From the NCBI GenBank assembly GCA_937941745.1, contig CALDGV010000025.1, positions 1-6,097 on the forward strand: DNA of 6,097 nt, written 5' to 3'. Of this stretch, positions 5,097 to 6,097 are shown piece by piece. The stretch is from an uncultured Prosthecobacter sp. (GTDB lineage: Bacteria > Verrucomicrobiota > Verrucomicrobiia > Verrucomicrobiales > Verrucomicrobiaceae). The notes under the pieces are model-generated. The model was not told the DNA's origin. It did no database searches and saw only the letters and a list, made by a program, of their open reading frames with translations. The position numbers and the translations under genes are program-made. The number at the start of each line of letters is the position of its first letter. The first letter of the stretch is position 1.

Positions 5097-6097
5097 ATGT
5101 CCGCCTCCGACCGCCAGCACACCCTCGCCAAACCCGCGTCCATCACCGGCATTTCCCTTCACACGGGTGAGCAGGTCACGCTCACCCTCCAGCCGGCCCC
5201 GGAGGATTTCGGATTCAAGTTCCGGCGCATTGATCTTGAGGACAAACCCTTCATCCCCGCCCTGGTGGAGAAGGTGCAGAAGGTCGAGCGCGCCACCACC
5301 ATCGCCGAAGGCGGCGTCAATGTGCACACCGTCGAGCACGTCATCTCCGCCCTCACCGGCATGGGCGTGGACAACGCCATCATTGAGATGGATGCCAACG
5401 AGCCCCCCATCGTCGATGGCAGCGCCCAGCCTTTCGTCGAACTCATCAAGAAGGCCGGCCTCGTCGCCCAGAGCGCCCCACGCCGCGTCTTTGAGATCCG
5501 TGAGCCCATCTACCAGGAAACCCGCGATGGCACCATCCTCACCATCGTTCCTGACAAGAAGTTCCGCATCTCCTGCACCAATGTCGGTCCTGGCGGCCGC
5601 TTCACCCAGTTCATCTCCCTCGAAATCAACCCCGAGGTCTATGAGAAGGAGATCGCCCCCGCCCGCACCTTTGTGTACTACGAGGACATCGCCCCCCTCA
5701 TGGAAAAGGGCCTCATCAAGGGCGGCACTTTGGAAGCCGCCGTCGTCGTCCGTGGCGATACCCTGCTCTCCAAGCAGCCCCTGCGCTTCCAGGACGAATT
5801 CGTCCGCCACAAGATCCTCGACATCATCGGCGACCTCATGCTCTGCGGCCGCCGCATCACGGGTCACGTCATCGCCGTCCGCCCCGGCCACGGCCCGAAC
5901 ACGGAGCTCGCCCGCTCCATCGACGCTCAATACAAGGCCATGCGCAGCATGGTGCCCAACACCATCTACATTCCCACCGGCGACGCCGTGCTCGACGTCA
6001 ACGAGGTGATGAAGATCCTCCCTCACCGCTACCCCTTCCTCATGATCGACCGCATCATCGCCCTGTGCCTCGAGAAGGACCCGTCCCAGCGCTTCCC
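5097..6097 (+). CDS. lpxC/fabZ: Bifunctional LpxC/FabZ, 3' end beyond the window
   Basis: 333 codons are visible, with no stop before the window end. Residues 1-~285 are LpxC, the zinc-dependent UDP-3-O-acyl-N-acetylglucosamine deacetylase that commits the cell to lipid A synthesis in the cytoplasm. Seen are the N-terminal block SITGISLHTGE (15-25), HTVEHVISALTGMGVDN (77-93), PPIVDGSAQPFV (103-114), FQDEFVRHKILDIIGDL (231-247) and RPGHG (262-266). The zinc ligands H81, H238 and D242 and the catalytic E80 and H265 are present, with the last three numbered as in E. coli LpxC. After a short linker (~286-299), the frame continues into the FabZ N-terminus, ILPHRYPFLMIDRII (307-321). FabZ dehydrates 3-hydroxyacyl-ACP; its catalytic His and Glu lie outside the window. 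Residues 322-333 no longer resemble FabZ (see findings). The ATG has the CTTTCTCCCGTTCTC tract before it and no Shine-Dalgarno sequence. Confidence 0.93.
   Translation, partial: MSASDRQHTLAKPASITGISLHTGEQVTLTLQPAPEDFGFKFRRIDLEDKPFIPALVEKVQKVERATTIAEGGVNVHTVEHVISALTGMGVDNAIIEMDANEPPIVDGSAQPFVELIKKAGLVAQSAPRRVFEIREPIYQETRDGTILTIVPDKKFRISCTNVGPGGRFTQFISLEINPEVYEKEIAPARTFVYYEDIAPLMEKGLIKGGTLEAAVVVRGDTLLSKQPLRFQDEFVRHKILDIIGDLMLCGRRITGHVIAVRPGHGPNTELARSIDAQYKAMRSMVPNTIYIPTGDAVLDVNEVMKILPHRYPFLMIDRIIALCLEKDPSQRF

Noticed and set aside
4941..6026. Long antisense open frame (361 codons) across lpxC-fabZ
   Set aside because: It is the complement of a well-recognised LpxC-FabZ gene. Its product is a low-complexity Gly/Asp/Ala/Val/Leu sequence typical of GC-rich antisense frames.
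1..6097. CRISPR arrays, tRNA/rRNA genes, insertion sequences, attachment sites
   Set aside because: No regularly spaced repeats, no tRNA-like cloverleaf, no transposase or terminal inverted repeats were seen; the window is almost fully occupied by ordinary genes.

Overview
The window looks like a piece of chromosome from a GC-rich, Gram-negative bacterium, most likely a member of the Verrucomicrobiota (Prosthecobacter or a relative). The grounds are: a single reading frame that joins LpxC (lipid A synthesis) to the start of FabZ, a fusion known from Bacteroidota, Chlorobi and Verrucomicrobia; a ThuA-like protein and a secreted protein with a He_PIG-type Ig domain, both common in that group; and start codons without Shine-Dalgarno sequences. 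The lineage is an inference from gene content, not from a marker gene.

Layout from left to right. Bases 2-148 (+) are the tail of a ThuA-like protein. It converges on a two-gene minus-strand operon: glpT (1206-2555, glycerol-3-phosphate:phosphate antiporter) followed by glpQ (247-1209, glycerophosphodiester phosphodiesterase), joined by an ATGA stop/start overlap. A strong hairpin without a T-run lies between the converging genes. A 141-base divergent intergenic region separates glpT from a plus-strand gene for a short, apparently cytoplasmic, carbohydrate-binding-family-9-like protein (2697-3308). Next is a secreted 495-residue protein with one He_PIG Ig-like domain and a large, probably duplicated, beta-rich remainder (3442-4929). 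After a hairpin terminator comes lpxC-fabZ (5097 to the window end, open at its 3' side).

Functionally, GlpQ should cleave glycerophosphodiesters outside the inner membrane to glycerol-3-phosphate, and GlpT should import that product in exchange for phosphate. This is the same pairing and order as in the E. coli glpTQ operon. LpxC-FabZ couples the committed deacetylation of lipid A synthesis with hydroxyacyl-ACP dehydration. The CBM9-like and Ig proteins have no assignable pathway.

The region is mostly ordinary and I do not see a new defence, mobile or RNA system. The points most worth a second look are: the last ~40 bases, where the FabZ sequence turns into something resembling the end of a Ser/Thr protein kinase domain (possible assembly chimera at a contig end); the repeated module in the secreted protein; and the uniform absence of Shine-Dalgarno sites, with C-rich tracts directly before all five visible start codons.
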